Shown piece after piece: positions 8,039 through 16,232 of a DNA stretch of 20,609 nt. Made by a program: the position numbers and the translations under genes. The DNA is from Mariprofundus sp. (GTDB taxonomy: Bacteria > Pseudomonadota > Zetaproteobacteria > Mariprofundales > Mariprofundaceae), in the NCBI GenBank assembly GCA_015485035.1, contig WFUI01000226.1, positions 1 to 20,609 of the forward strand, written 5' to 3'. A model generated the notes under the pieces. That model ran no database searches. It was not told where the DNA came from and saw only the letters and a program-made list of their open reading frames with translations. Each line of letters starts with the position of its first letter. Positions within the stretch are counted from its first letter, which is position 1.

Positions 8039-9281
8039 ACCTGAGTGCCTCTGCGGGCGGCACACTGGCTGCACGCCAGGCCGGATAGAATGTCGCCGCT
8101 ACACCCATAAACAGGCTGATCACGACAATCACGGCAATCGAAACCGGATCGATGACCGACGGAATATGATCTATATAATAGACATCGCTGGACATGAACT
8201 TGACGCCGGTCAAACCCTCAATCCAGGCCAGCAAGGTATCCAGTTTCCAGGCCAGCAGCAGACCGAGCAAGCCTCCGACCAGGGTGCCGATACCGCTGAG
8301 CAGCGTACCCATGAGCAAAAAGATACGCATGACCGAAGCGTGCGTGGCCCCTACTGTCTTTAAAATAGCAATCTCCTTACGTCGCTCCATAACCACCATC
8401 ACCAGGGATGCCACCATATTGAACAATGCCACCAGTACAATCAGGGAAAGAATAACCCCCATGGCAACCCGTTCTGTTTTCAGCGCCTGAAAAAATGAAC
8501 GATGCCGTTGTTTCCAGTCGGTCACCCATGCGCCGGGTGGCAATTTCAGACGCGCCTGTTCGGAAATCTCGCCGGAGCGATCCCTGTCATATAAAAAAAG
8601 CTCAAGGCCGGTGACACTGTCGCCCATTTTATTCAGGCGCTGAACCGCATTCAGGGGAGTGATAATCATGCCAACGTCGTATTCATAAAAACCGGAATCA
8701 AAAATACCCACTACTTCAAAGGCCCGCAGTCGCGGCGCCGCACCAGAAGGGCTGATACCTCCGGAAGGTGACATCAATCTCACCCTGTCCCCTACTTCCA
8801 GCCCGAGCTTTCTGGCCAGATCCTTGCCCACGACCACCTGAAATGGTGAACCGCTGGCATTGATAAATCGCCCTTTGCTAATATGACCGGCAATTTCGTC
8901 ACTTCTGTGTACGTCCACGCCCTTTAAGATTGCCCCCAACGCCCGCGAGCCGTAGGAGGCCAGCACCTGAGTCGAAATATACGGAGCTGCTCGCTCCACC
9001 CCGTCCAGCTTCTCGGCTTGAGATAACCAGTTTTGCCAGTCAGCCAATGTATTTCCGGGACCCTGAATATCAATATGGGAAGAAAAACCGAGTATCTTGT
9101 CACGAATTTCCACAGCAGCACCGTTCATGACTGATAACACGGCAATCAGCGTCATGACACCAATAGCGATACCGATTCCCGAACTCCAGCTGATTAATGA
9201 AACAAACCGCTCACTGCGGCGTGAACGCAGATATCGCTTGGCCAGCATCCATTCATAGGAACGAAACAGTTCCAGGCTCAA
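8031..9281 (-). CDS. lolC: Lipoprotein-releasing ABC transporter permease (LolC/E family)
   Basis: This is the membrane subunit partnering LolD. It has 416 residues in the usual LolC/E layout: a transmembrane helix near residues 27-50, a large periplasmic domain, then three helices near 272-298, 317-342 and 378-402. FNMVASLVMVVMERRKEIAILKTVGA is the coupling region typical of MacB/FtsX-type permeases, and the C-terminus PAWRAASVPPAEALRYE matches the LolC/E ending. The start is TTG, supported by GGAGG six bases upstream; an ATG at codon 12 is the alternative. Only one LolC/E gene sits here, so either a homodimeric transporter is made or the second permease is elsewhere. It follows the transporter gene by 28 bp. 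Confidence 0.93.
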   Translation of the reverse strand: MSLELFRSYEWMLAKRYLRSRRSERFVSLISWSSGIGIAIGVMTLIAVLSVMNGAAVEIRDKILGFSSHIDIQGPGNTLADWQNWLSQAEKLDGVERAAPYISTQVLASYGSRALGAILKGVDVHRSDEIAGHISKGRFINASGSPFQVVVGKDLARKLGLEVGDRVRLMSPSGGISPSGAAPRLRAFEVVGIFDSGFYEYDVGMIITPLNAVQRLNKMGDSVTGLELFLYDRDRSGEISEQARLKLPPGAWVTDWKQRHRSFFQALKTERVAMGVILSLIVLVALFNMVASLVMVVMERRKEIAILKTVGATHASVMRIFLLMGTLLSGIGTLVGGLLGLLLAWKLDTLLAWIEGLTGVKFMSSDVYYIDHIPSVIDPVSIAVIVVISLFMGVAATFYPAWRAASVPPAEALRYE

Positions 9282-9309
9282 AGCTGCCCTCCGCTATTTG
9301 GCTGCATCA

Positions 9310-10650
9310 TTATGACAGATAACGCAGATAGAGATAGATATGCGAAATAACGATGGAGATCAGCATCAGTCCGAATGCGTGTTTCAGGAAAACCAGAAAA
9401 GCAATCGGATGACCGGCGCGCTGGGCAAAACCGGCCACAATCAGGTTGGCCGAGGCACCAATCAAAGAACCGTTGCCGCCCAGACATGCTCCCAGCGCCA
9501 GCGCCCACCACAATGGTACAATCGCATCAGCACCACCGAATGTCGGAGCCATATTATGAATCAACGGAATCATCGTGGCCACGAACGGGATATTATCAAT
9601 CATGGCCGAAGCAATGGCGGAGACCCACAGAATCGCTGCAACCGTGGCATTGAAATCGCCGCCGGTCAGCTCCAGCGTTTTATGGGCCAGCATTTCTATC
9701 ACGCCGGTATGTTCCACGCCGGTCACAATAATAAACAGGCCGACAAAGAAGAAGATCGTTGTCCATTCCACCTCAGCCATAATGCCTTCGTAGGCATGAT
9801 CTTTTTCTTCCAGTGACTGACCGAATGTTTGTAATAACAACAACAGTGCCGCACCGAACATGGCAATCGAAGCCGGCTCCAGGTGTAAGCTGTGCGCCAC
9901 AGTAAATCCGCTAATGACCAGAAACAATACGCTCAGGCTCTTTTTCAGCAATGGCACATCCTTGATGGCTTCTTTCTCATCAAATTTCATCACCAGCGCC
10001 CGATTCTCTTCCGTCGCATGCAGATCACGACCGAACATGAACCAGATAATGCCCAGCATGACAGCAAAAATAATCGGCGTGATCGGTGCCAGATTAATCA
10101 GAAAGTCATAAAAACTCAGTCCTGCCGCCGAACCGATCATAATATTGGGCGGATCGCCGATCAGCGTGGCTGTACCGCCTACATTGGAGGCCAGAATCTG
10201 GGCAAACAGATACGGGTACGGACGCACCCCCAGCGCATCGGTAATCAACAGTGTTACCGGCGCAATCAGCAGCACGGTGGTGACATTATCGAGAAAGGCG
10301 GAAAATACCGCCGTGACTACCGATAACATGACCAGAATACCCCAGGGGCTGCCTTTAACGACCTTTGCCGCCTTGATGGCCACATACTGGAACATGCCGG
10401 TTTTCTGACTGATAGCCACAATCACCATCATACCGGTCAGCAGGCCAATGGTATTGAAATCAACGCCTGCTACGGCCTGCTCCTGGGTCAAAACGCCACA
10501 GAGTATCATCAAGCCCGCACCCAGCAGCGACAACACAGCCCGATTGAACTTCTCGGCCATGATCACGCCATAAACCACCAGCAAAATGGATACAGCCACC
10601 CAGGTCGGATCAAGTCCGAACATGGCATGTGTTACATGAACGTCAGGCAT
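9310..10650 (-). CDS. ArsB/NhaD-superfamily ion transporter
   Basis: A polytopic inner-membrane protein of 446 residues in the ion transporter superfamily (ArsB/NhaD/P-protein-like). The fold shows two related halves. The first has FLDNVTTVLLIAP (Asp121-Asn122) and GGTATLIGDPPN (158-169). The second has MIDNIPFVATMIP (Asp352-Asn353) and GGNGSLIGASAN (391-402). Such paired motifs mark the re-entrant hairpins and ion sites of this superfamily. Eleven or twelve hydrophobic helices can be seen. A sodium/proton antiporter role is plausible, but arsenite or anion transport cannot be excluded from sequence alone. The ATG overlaps the stop of the CBS gene by 8 nt, so the two are likely translated together and may work together. 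Confidence 0.88.
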   Translation of the reverse strand: MPDVHVTHAMFGLDPTWVAVSILLVVYGVIMAEKFNRAVLSLLGAGLMILCGVLTQEQAVAGVDFNTIGLLTGMMVIVAISQKTGMFQYVAIKAAKVVKGSPWGILVMLSVVTAVFSAFLDNVTTVLLIAPVTLLITDALGVRPYPYLFAQILASNVGGTATLIGDPPNIMIGSAAGLSFYDFLINLAPITPIIFAVMLGIIWFMFGRDLHATEENRALVMKFDEKEAIKDVPLLKKSLSVLFLVISGFTVAHSLHLEPASIAMFGAALLLLLQTFGQSLEEKDHAYEGIMAEVEWTTIFFFVGLFIIVTGVEHTGVIEMLAHKTLELTGGDFNATVAAILWVSAIASAMIDNIPFVATMIPLIHNMAPTFGGADAIVPLWWALALGACLGGNGSLIGASANLIVAGFAQRAGHPIAFLVFLKHAFGLMLISIVISHIYLYLRYLS

Positions 10651-11116
10651 CGTCGCTGTTCACATGGGGGCTTTTTGCCAGACGTCTTAAGATATCGCTG
10701 GAGGAGATGATGCCCACCAGACGCTCATCATCATCAGCAACCAGCGCGTATTCAAAACGATCAAAGGTAATCAAAGCCGCTGTCACAGATAACAAGGATT
10801 CATCTTCGCTGACAATCGTCGGATTATCATCCATGACATCACGGACTTTGGACTGCAAAAGGTTTTCATAATGTTTGCGTAACAGGCCGATATCAGGGGC
10901 ATAAGGAATCGATTTCAAATCCCCGGTCACAATATAACTGGGAACCAGACTGGCCAGGACGGAGAGTGAGTTCACAGCACCCAGAATTTTGCGCTCCGCA
11001 TCAACAACAGGAATCATTCGAAATGACTTTTCATTCAGAACAGCAGCGATATCACCCACGGTCTGTTCCGGATGGCATACCACCACATCGGTGGTCATAA
11101 TGTCTCTTGCATGCAT
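10643..11116 (-). CDS. Tandem CBS-domain protein coupled to the ion transporter
   Basis: A 157-residue soluble protein made of two CBS domains, one at about residues 1-58 (ARDIMTTDVVVCHPEQTVGDIA, then FRMIPVVDAERKILGAVNS) and one at about 90-150 (VRDVMDDNPTIVSEDESLLS, then YALVADDDERLVGIISSSDIL). Between them is a helical insert that includes HYENLLQSK. CBS pairs bind adenosine nucleotides or divalent cations and usually regulate a partner protein. No enzymatic domain is attached. The ATG has AGGAG eight bases upstream, the lysS stop is 15 bp away, and the stop overlaps the transporter start. A regulatory role on that transporter is an inference from this coupling. Confidence 0.9.
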   Translation of the reverse strand: MHARDIMTTDVVVCHPEQTVGDIAAVLNEKSFRMIPVVDAERKILGAVNSLSVLASLVPSYIVTGDLKSIPYAPDIGLLRKHYENLLQSKVRDVMDDNPTIVSEDESLLSVTAALITFDRFEYALVADDDERLVGIISSSDILRRLAKSPHVNSDDA

Positions 11117-11131
11117 GGATAAAGCTCCTTT

Positions 11132-12625
11132 TTATTCAGGCCTCATCAGCGGAAACAGCAACACATCGCGAATGGAATGCTGACCGGTCAGCATCATCAC
11201 CAACCTGTCCACACCGATACCAACGCCGGCCGCTGGCGGCATGCCAAATTCCAGCGCCCGCAGATAATCTTCATCCACACCGGTGGCTTCTTCATCACCG
11301 GCAGCTTTAGCTTCTGCCTGGGCCATAAAGCGACGACGCTGATCATCCGGATCATTGAGCTCGGAAAAGCCATTGGCCATTTCACGTCCGGCCATAAACA
11401 GCTCGAATCGATCGGTGACATTCGGATCATCGTTATTACGCCGCGCCAGCGGCGATACATCAACCGGATAATGGGTAACAAAGGTCGGTTGCATCAGTTC
11501 GGGCTCGACCAGTTCTTCAAACAGTGCCATTAAATAATGCCCGGCTTTCCAGGTAATCAGGGGCTTAAAGTCAGGTATCACCTGAAGGCAAACCGTGGCC
11601 AGCAAGGCCTTGTCATTGGCATGGCCGCGCACATCCGGACGCTTCTCGAATACCGCTTCATCAATCCTCAGGCGGCGGAATGGTTGCGATAAATCAATAT
11701 CCACCCCTTCCCAATGCGCCTGTGTCACACCCAGTTCAGCTGCAATATCCCGGATCAGTCCTTCGGTGGTATCCATCGCATCGGTGAAATCGGCATACGA
11801 TTGATAAAACTCCACCATGGTAAATTCAGGGTTATGGGTCGCATCAATGCCTTCATTGCGGAAATTGCGATTGATTTCAAATACCCGCTCAAAACCGCCG
11901 ACCAGCAAGCGTTTCAGATATAACTCCGGCGCAATGCGCAGAAACAAGTCCATATCCAGCGCATTGTGATGGGTTGTAAACGGCTTTGCCGCCGCCCCGC
12001 CCGGCTGGCTCTGCAGCATCGGCGTTTCCACTTCCATAAAATCACGCGCCTCCAGACCCTGACGCAATAGCGACACGATTTTAGAGCGCATTCGGAATGT
12101 CTGACGCGATTCCGGTGTGACAATCAGATCAACGTAACGCTGTCTGCACCGGGTTTCGATGTCGCTCAGGCCATGCCATTTCTCCGGCAACGGACGCAGG
12201 CATTTGGAAACCATTTCGATATGCGATACGCGTACCGATAATTCGCCGGTCTTAGTGCGGAACAACACACCCTTGCCGCCGATGATATCACCCAGATCCC
12301 ATTTTTTGGTCGGGTTATAGATTTCCGCTCCGCCCAATTCATCGCGGTTGAGAAACAGCTGAATCTGCCCTGCTCCGTCCTGAATCTTGATAAAGCTCGA
12401 TTTACCCATAACACGATGTGCCATGATACGACCGGCCACAGAAACAGAATGGTTCATATCGCTGAGTTGATCTGCATCCTTATCGGCAAAATCGGCATGA
12501 ATAGCTGCTGTACTATGATCGGAGCGCCACCTGTTCGAATATGCCTCACCCGACTCGCGCAAACGGGCAAGCTTTTCTCTCCGGACAGTAATCTGTTCAG
12601 ACTGATCCGACACGTTATGGTTCAT
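11132..12625 (-). CDS. lysS: Lysyl-tRNA synthetase, class II
   Basis: This cytoplasmic enzyme charges tRNA-Lys with lysine in an ATP-dependent reaction. It has 497 residues, normal for bacterial LysS. The N-terminal OB-fold anticodon-binding domain (about 60-145) includes VAGRIMAHRVMGKSSFIKIQ. Class II motif 1 is at about 190-204 (DFMEVETPML), motif 2 at about 252-272 (RNFRNEGIDATHNPEFTMVE) and motif 3 near 470-485 (GVGIGVDRLVMMLT). RIAPELYLKRLLVGGFERVFEI is the usual lysine-pocket region. The gene starts 6 bp after the ndk stop and is followed after 15 bp by the CBS gene, so ndk and lysS probably head one long transcript. No clear Shine-Dalgarno is seen, which fits coupling to ndk. Confidence 0.98.
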   Translation of the reverse strand: MNHNVSDQSEQITVRREKLARLRESGEAYSNRWRSDHSTAAIHADFADKDADQLSDMNHSVSVAGRIMAHRVMGKSSFIKIQDGAGQIQLFLNRDELGGAEIYNPTKKWDLGDIIGGKGVLFRTKTGELSVRVSHIEMVSKCLRPLPEKWHGLSDIETRCRQRYVDLIVTPESRQTFRMRSKIVSLLRQGLEARDFMEVETPMLQSQPGGAAAKPFTTHHNALDMDLFLRIAPELYLKRLLVGGFERVFEINRNFRNEGIDATHNPEFTMVEFYQSYADFTDAMDTTEGLIRDIAAELGVTQAHWEGVDIDLSQPFRRLRIDEAVFEKRPDVRGHANDKALLATVCLQVIPDFKPLITWKAGHYLMALFEELVEPELMQPTFVTHYPVDVSPLARRNNDDPNVTDRFELFMAGREMANGFSELNDPDDQRRRFMAQAEAKAAGDEEATGVDEDYLRALEFGMPPAAGVGIGVDRLVMMLTGQHSIRDVLLFPLMRPE

Positions 12626-12631
12626 TGGATG

Positions 12632-13060
12632 CTATAACTTGCTGTGTAAATCGAGGTCGGAAAAGAAGAATGCGATCTCAGTGGCGGCATTTTCTTCCGA
12701 ATCAGAGCCGTGCACGGCATTGGCATCAATAGAATCGGCATGGTCGGCGCGTATGGTGCCGCTCTCTGCTTCCTTGGGATTGGTTGCTCCCATCAGCTGA
12801 CGATTCAGTGTTACAGCATTCTTGCCTTCGAGCACCATAGCCAGAATCGGTCCTGAGCTCATAAATGTGCACAAGCTGTCAAAAAACGGACGCTCGGCGT
12901 GTACAGCATAGAAACGGCCGGCTTCAACTGCAGACAGACGGGTCATGTTTGTGGCAATCACTGATAAGCCGTTTTCTTCAAAACGCCGAATAATGTCTCC
13001 GATCACATTCTTCGCGATTGCGTCCGGCTTGATAATAGATAATGTGCGTTGAACTGGCAT
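12632..13060 (-). CDS. ndk: Nucleoside diphosphate kinase
   Basis: This enzyme transfers the terminal phosphate from ATP to other nucleoside diphosphates through a phosphohistidine intermediate. It has 142 residues, the standard size. The start [14 protein letters not shown], the central [15 protein letters not shown] and [15 protein letters not shown] are family landmarks. The active-site His117 is in NAVHGSDS. The ATG is preceded by AAGGGGG at good spacing, and about 20 bp further upstream two overlapping inverted repeats occur. It is the first gene of the run to lysS and lolCD. Confidence 0.98.
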   Translation of the reverse strand: MPVQRTLSIIKPDAIAKNVIGDIIRRFEENGLSVIATNMTRLSAVEAGRFYAVHAERPFFDSLCTFMSSGPILAMVLEGKNAVTLNRQLMGATNPKEAESGTIRADHADSIDANAVHGSDSEENAATEIAFFFSDLDLHSKL

Positions 13061-13081
13061 GCAGGAATCCCCCTTAAACTA

Positions 13082-13105
13082 CGCAGCATCCCGCTGCGGG
13101 AGCGG
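13082..13105 (-). repeat. Two overlapping inverted repeats in the ndk leader
   Basis: One hairpin pairs CGCAGC (13082-13087) with GCTGCG (13093-13098) around a five-base loop. A second pairs CCGCT (13091-13095) with AGCGG (13101-13105), also around five bases. They share 13091-13098, so they cannot form together. They end about 20 nt before the ndk ATG. No T-run follows, so this is not a classic terminator. Confidence 0.4.
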
Positions 13106-13197
13106 CACTCTAAAGCAGCATCCAACAAGTTCCAAGGTCAAATAGACTTGACTGTTTTACGGGTCTAATCTGACTAACCCATATACCAGATCAGGCG

Positions 13198-13887
13198 TCA
13201 ATCATCCGGATATGAAAGCGGATCACACTCGCCGATATCCTCAAAACCGCGCCGCCTGTAGAAACAGGAGTCGCAATGACCACAGGCAGAACCATCCGGC
13301 AACGGATCATAACAGGATCGGGTAAGTGCATAATCCAGCCCTAATTCCAAACCCAGTGATATAATCCCGGATTTATTCAGCTCGATCAACGGGGCTGAAA
13401 TCTGCAAATCCCGCCCCTCACTGCCCGCTTTTGTACCTAACAGGGCTGTTTGAACGAACGAGTTCAGAAACTCGGGGCGACAATCCGGATAACCCGAATA
13501 ATCCACAACATTGGCGCCAATCACCAGTCGTGTTGCCTCTACAGTTTCTGCCAGCCCTGCAGCCAGTGAAAGAAAAATCAGATTCCGGGCAGGCACATAA
13601 GTCGACGGAACACCTGAATGTCCGGCCTCATCTTTGGGAACGGGTAAATCGGAGGTCAGGGCAGAGTGTCCAATGGCTCGCAAATCCACCTTGATAACAC
13701 GGTGATCCCTGATACCCATCGCACGCGATACATTCAACGATGCCTCCAGCTCAATTCGGTGCCGTTGTCCGTAATCAAATGCAACAGTATGACATTGCCA
13801 GCCCTGATCCTTAACAGCCCATGCAAGTGCCGTGCTGGAATCCAGTCCACCTGAAAGCAACACAACGGCTTTGACAACTTCGCTCAT
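13198..13887 (-). CDS. queC: 7-cyano-7-deazaguanine synthase
   Basis: QueC converts 7-carboxy-7-deazaguanine and ammonia to preQ0 with ATP in queuosine biosynthesis. It has 229 residues. The PP-loop LSGGLDSS is at residues 11-18. FDYGQRHRIEL, STYVPARNLIFLSLA and the substrate region VIGANVVDYSGYPDCRPEF are characteristic. The zinc site is the C-terminal cluster with CYDP followed by CGHCDSC. The ATG overlaps the queE stop (ATGA), so the product of QueE is made next to the enzyme that uses it. About 137 bp without a gene separate its stop from ndk. Confidence 0.97.
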   Translation of the reverse strand: MSEVVKAVVLLSGGLDSSTALAWAVKDQGWQCHTVAFDYGQRHRIELEASLNVSRAMGIRDHRVIKVDLRAIGHSALTSDLPVPKDEAGHSGVPSTYVPARNLIFLSLAAGLAETVEATRLVIGANVVDYSGYPDCRPEFLNSFVQTALLGTKAGSEGRDLQISAPLIELNKSGIISLGLELGLDYALTRSCYDPLPDGSACGHCDSCFYRRRGFEDIGECDPLSYPDD

Positions 13888-14549
13888 ACGCCCTCCGCCT
13901 CCGGCCCCCAGATCGTTTTATGCATCTGTACCTGAACCCGGACAGGTAAACCGTCTTTCAGAACCCATTCGCATAAATCGCTGGCAGCAACTTCACCCCA
14001 GGCCGGAGACAACAGTACCGGGATATCGTTTGAACCCAGGTGATTTTTGCGAATGAAATCACGCGCCCACTCATAATCCATACGGCTGGTTAAAACCAGT
14101 TTGATTTCGTCACCGGCAGTCAGCAACTCAAGGTTCTGCATACAGTTACGCTGATCCTCGCCGCTTCCCGGTGTCTTGAAATCCACAATACGGTGAATAT
14201 CGGATGGAACAGCTTGAATTGAATAAGCTCCGGATGTCTCCAGCTGGACAATACAGTCCAACCCGGATAACTGTTTCAGCAATTCGATACAGTAACGCTG
14301 AGCCAGCGGCTCACCCCCGGTCACCAGCACCAGCGGCCGATTTGTTTCCCTTACCCGCCTGATGATGGCATCAATTGCCAGCCAGTTACCGCTATCGGTC
14401 GGAATTGCCTGTGGTGTATCACAATAACTGCATCGAAGCGGGCAACCGGCCATACGAATCAGCGTGCATGGCATACCGGCCAGCGTGCTCTCACCCTGAA
14501 TGCTGTCATAAATTTCATAGATACGCAGACGATGTCGGGAAACAGTGAT
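13884..14549 (-). CDS. queE: 7-carboxy-7-deazaguanine synthase, radical SAM, with a probable ATC start
   Basis: QueE rearranges 6-carboxytetrahydropterin to 7-carboxy-7-deazaguanine. The first in-frame ATG (14474) lies ten residues before the cluster cysteines and would cut off the conserved N-terminus. The frame continues upstream through LRIYEIYDSIQGES, the substrate-binding start of all QueE proteins. In-frame codons back to TAG at about 14593 contain no ATG, GTG or TTG. ATC at 14549-14547, eight bases after GGAG, gives 221 residues starting M-T-V-S. The radical-SAM motif is CX3CX2C (Cys36, Cys40, Cys43), followed by VTGGEPLAQ. The ATC begins just after the cpoB stop (14554-14552), and the gene end overlaps queC. 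The gene is near certain; the start codon is inferred. Confidence 0.85.
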   Translation of the reverse strand: MTVSRHRLRIYEIYDSIQGESTLAGMPCTLIRMAGCPLRCSYCDTPQAIPTDSGNWLAIDAIIRRVRETNRPLVLVTGGEPLAQRYCIELLKQLSGLDCIVQLETSGAYSIQAVPSDIHRIVDFKTPGSGEDQRNCMQNLELLTAGDEIKLVLTSRMDYEWARDFIRKNHLGSNDIPVLLSPAWGEVAASDLCEWVLKDGLPVRVQVQMHKTIWGPEAEGV

Positions 14550-14566
14550 GGTCAGTTCTCCGGTGT
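14547..14566 (-). promoter_or_regulatory. Shine-Dalgarno and non-canonical ATC start of queE, at the cpoB stop
   Basis: On the minus strand GGAG is followed by eight bases containing the cpoB stop TGA, then ATC ACT GTT. The 10-mer ACCATCACTG around the ATC is identical to that at the yqaA start. Neither of the other two reading frames contains QueE sequence. Confidence 0.55.
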
Positions 14567-15412
14567 TGTATCTGGATTGTTGTTCTCTGTTCTACCCAAA
14601 GCCTTTCGAGCCTGCTCCGCCAGAGCTGAATCAGCGTGATCACGAATTAAACGTTTGTAGTACAAGGCGGACTGTTGCCAGTGATTCTGGGACTCTGAAA
14701 TCTGCCCCAGCTTGAGCAGAGCGGCAGCATGCTTGACACTGTCCGGATAGTGATCGGCTACATATTTAAATGCATTCAGTGCCCGGTAATAATCGTGCTG
14801 GGCAAAACGTGTCTCACCCAGCCAATACCAGGCCTGATCGGAATATTCGCCATTCGGATATAAGTCCAGCTGCTTGTTGAATGCATTGGCAGCCTCATCA
14901 TAACGACCGCTTTTCCAAGCCAGGTAAGCGGCGGTATAGGCATTCTTTTCCGCTTCAAGCGCAGCCGCTTTGTCGACATTGGGGGTGCCGCCCGGAAGGT
15001 CTGAAGGCAGGCTGTTTGCCGCTGTGGTATGCCGTCTCTGATCCGAGCCGGTAATTGCTCGCTGTTCTGGCGAAATACTTTTTTTTGTGATGGCTTTCTT
15101 GCCCGATGATCTGTGGCGTGAGCGATCAATACGACTGGACAATGCTTTCAACTGTGCCTGTTGTAATTGATACTGGTTTTCCAGTTTCCCTATCCGGTCC
15201 AGAATCTCGTTCAGGGCAGAAGCTTGCTGCTGATCCGCCAGTTCGGATTGAATCTGCCTGGTACGCAGTTGCTCAATGGCGTCGTTAATTTGCTGTTTTT
15301 CCTGAACTCTGGCCTGTTCCATGGCGATCTGCTTTTCTTTGCTGGCGCAGCCATTTAATCCAAGGGCACACAACAAAACGACGGCCACCGGAAAAACCAG
15401 TGGCCGCCTCAC
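14552..15412 (-). CDS. cpoB: Tol-Pal associated CpoB/YbgF family protein, lipoprotein form
   Basis: This is a cell-envelope protein linked to the Tol-Pal complex; in E. coli CpoB coordinates outer-membrane constriction with peptidoglycan synthesis. I chose the GTG at 15412, which places RRPLVFPVAVVLLCALGLNG directly before Cys22 as a lipoprotein signal peptide (286 residues). An ATG at 15529 lies inside pal. The Shine-Dalgarno before this GTG is poor. Residues about 25-110 are Gln/Glu-rich coiled coil (the trimerisation region), then a low-complexity linker, then TPR repeats at about 155-275 (AYLAWKSGRYDEAANAF, YWLGETRFAQHDYYRALNAF, LLKLGQISESQNHW). E. coli CpoB is soluble periplasmic, so the lipid anchor is a difference. 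It sits 19 bp after pal. Confidence 0.92.
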   Translation of the reverse strand: MRRPLVFPVAVVLLCALGLNGCASKEKQIAMEQARVQEKQQINDAIEQLRTRQIQSELADQQQASALNEILDRIGKLENQYQLQQAQLKALSSRIDRSRHRSSGKKAITKKSISPEQRAITGSDQRRHTTAANSLPSDLPGGTPNVDKAAALEAEKNAYTAAYLAWKSGRYDEAANAFNKQLDLYPNGEYSDQAWYWLGETRFAQHDYYRALNAFKYVADHYPDSVKHAAALLKLGQISESQNHWQQSALYYKRLIRDHADSALAEQARKALGRTENNNPDTTPEN

Positions 15413-15431
15413 AGATTTACAGTTATTACAA

Positions 15432-15923
15432 TTAACGGGTGACAATATCACCACGGCGATTCTGGGCCCAGCAGGCTTCGCCAGATCCCTGGCATACCGG
15501 ACGTTCTTCACCAAATGATACTGTATCAACGCGACTGGAGCTAACGCCTCGAGAGCTCAGGTAATCACGGATACTATCGGCACGACGCTGACCCAGAGCC
15601 AGGTTATACTCACGGCTACCGCGTTCATCGCAGTTGCCTTCAATAGTAATATTAATACTTGCATTGGCATTCAACCATTCAGCATATCCATCCAGCGTAG
15701 CGCGAGCAGCTGCATCCAGGTCTGAACTGTCAAAGGCAAAGTACACTGAATTCGATGATGGTTTCTGAGCTTTGGTTGAGTCTACAGGATTAACCGTCTG
15801 AGTCTGAACCGGTTTGGATGATGTATCTGTAACTTCAACTTTCTTGGAACACCCGGCAAACAGCATTGCTGCTGATACCATAGCAATCAAGAGAACTTGC
15901 TTGGTTGTACGTGTTGCTTCCAT
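15432..15923 (-). CDS. pal: Peptidoglycan-associated lipoprotein Pal
   Basis: Pal is an outer-membrane lipoprotein that binds peptidoglycan and TolB and is needed for envelope integrity during division. The ATG at 15923 has GGGAGG six bases upstream and is preferred over an ATG seven codons earlier; the product has 163 residues. The signal peptide ends with the lipobox LFAGC (Cys25). After a flexible Ser/Thr/Pro/Lys segment comes an OmpA-like domain: NSVYFAFDSSDLD, then INITIEGNCDERGSREYNLALGQRRADSI, which includes the diaminopimelate-binding Asp and Arg. It has its own putative promoter in the 309 bp between it and tolB. Confidence 0.97.
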   Translation of the reverse strand: MEATRTTKQVLLIAMVSAAMLFAGCSKKVEVTDTSSKPVQTQTVNPVDSTKAQKPSSNSVYFAFDSSDLDAAARATLDGYAEWLNANASINITIEGNCDERGSREYNLALGQRRADSIRDYLSSRGVSSSRVDTVSFGEERPVCQGSGEACWAQNRRGDIVTR

Positions 15924-16232
15924 ATTTTTCCTCCCTTTGTGCATCTAGTTTCGTGCATCTGATTGAGACGTATTGTGACACCTGTATGCTTTCAGTCAAC
16001 CATCTAACGTAACTTTTTATCTTTTATGCTTCAGCCTTAATCTGTGTGGTGCGCAAATGATGTTTCACCGATACCTGTTTCTTCGTTCGATGACCCTGTT
16101 TGGAGTTTATGGCTGTGATTTCAATTCGCATGATCTGACGGGAGCAGCCGATTGATTACAGTAATATATTAAACGGGCGCACGGAAACAACTGAATGAAT
16201 CAATCAGCATCCCCCTGGCAATTCATCAGGCC
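15924..16232. other. Intergenic region between tolB and pal
   Basis: About 309 bp separate the tolB stop from the pal ATG, more than is usual inside a tolB-pal unit. It holds the pal Shine-Dalgarno (GGGAGG) and a candidate promoter at 15972-15999. I see no tRNA, convincing terminator or persuasive small gene. A 32-codon plus-strand frame at 16057-16155 was considered and not accepted. Confidence 0.7.
15972..15999 (-). promoter_or_regulatory. Putative sigma-70 promoter for pal-cpoB-queE-queC
   Basis: On the minus strand TTGACT (15999-15994, five of six matches to the -35 consensus) is followed after 16 bases by CACAAT (15977-15972, four of six). This would start transcription about 45 nt before the pal ATG and uncouple pal and its followers from tolB. 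Confidence 0.4.

Noticed and set aside
13106..13160. TTGACC and a TTGG...GC pair upstream of ndk as a sigma-70 or sigma-54 promoter.
   Set aside because: No acceptable -10 at proper spacing for sigma-70, and the GG-to-GC distance is 12 bases, not the 10 required for sigma-54.
16057..16155. A 32-codon plus-strand frame with a lipobox-like ending of a hydrophobic start (LFGVYGC).
   Set aside because: No Shine-Dalgarno is visible, it is antisense in the tolB-pal gap, and such short frames are expected by chance.
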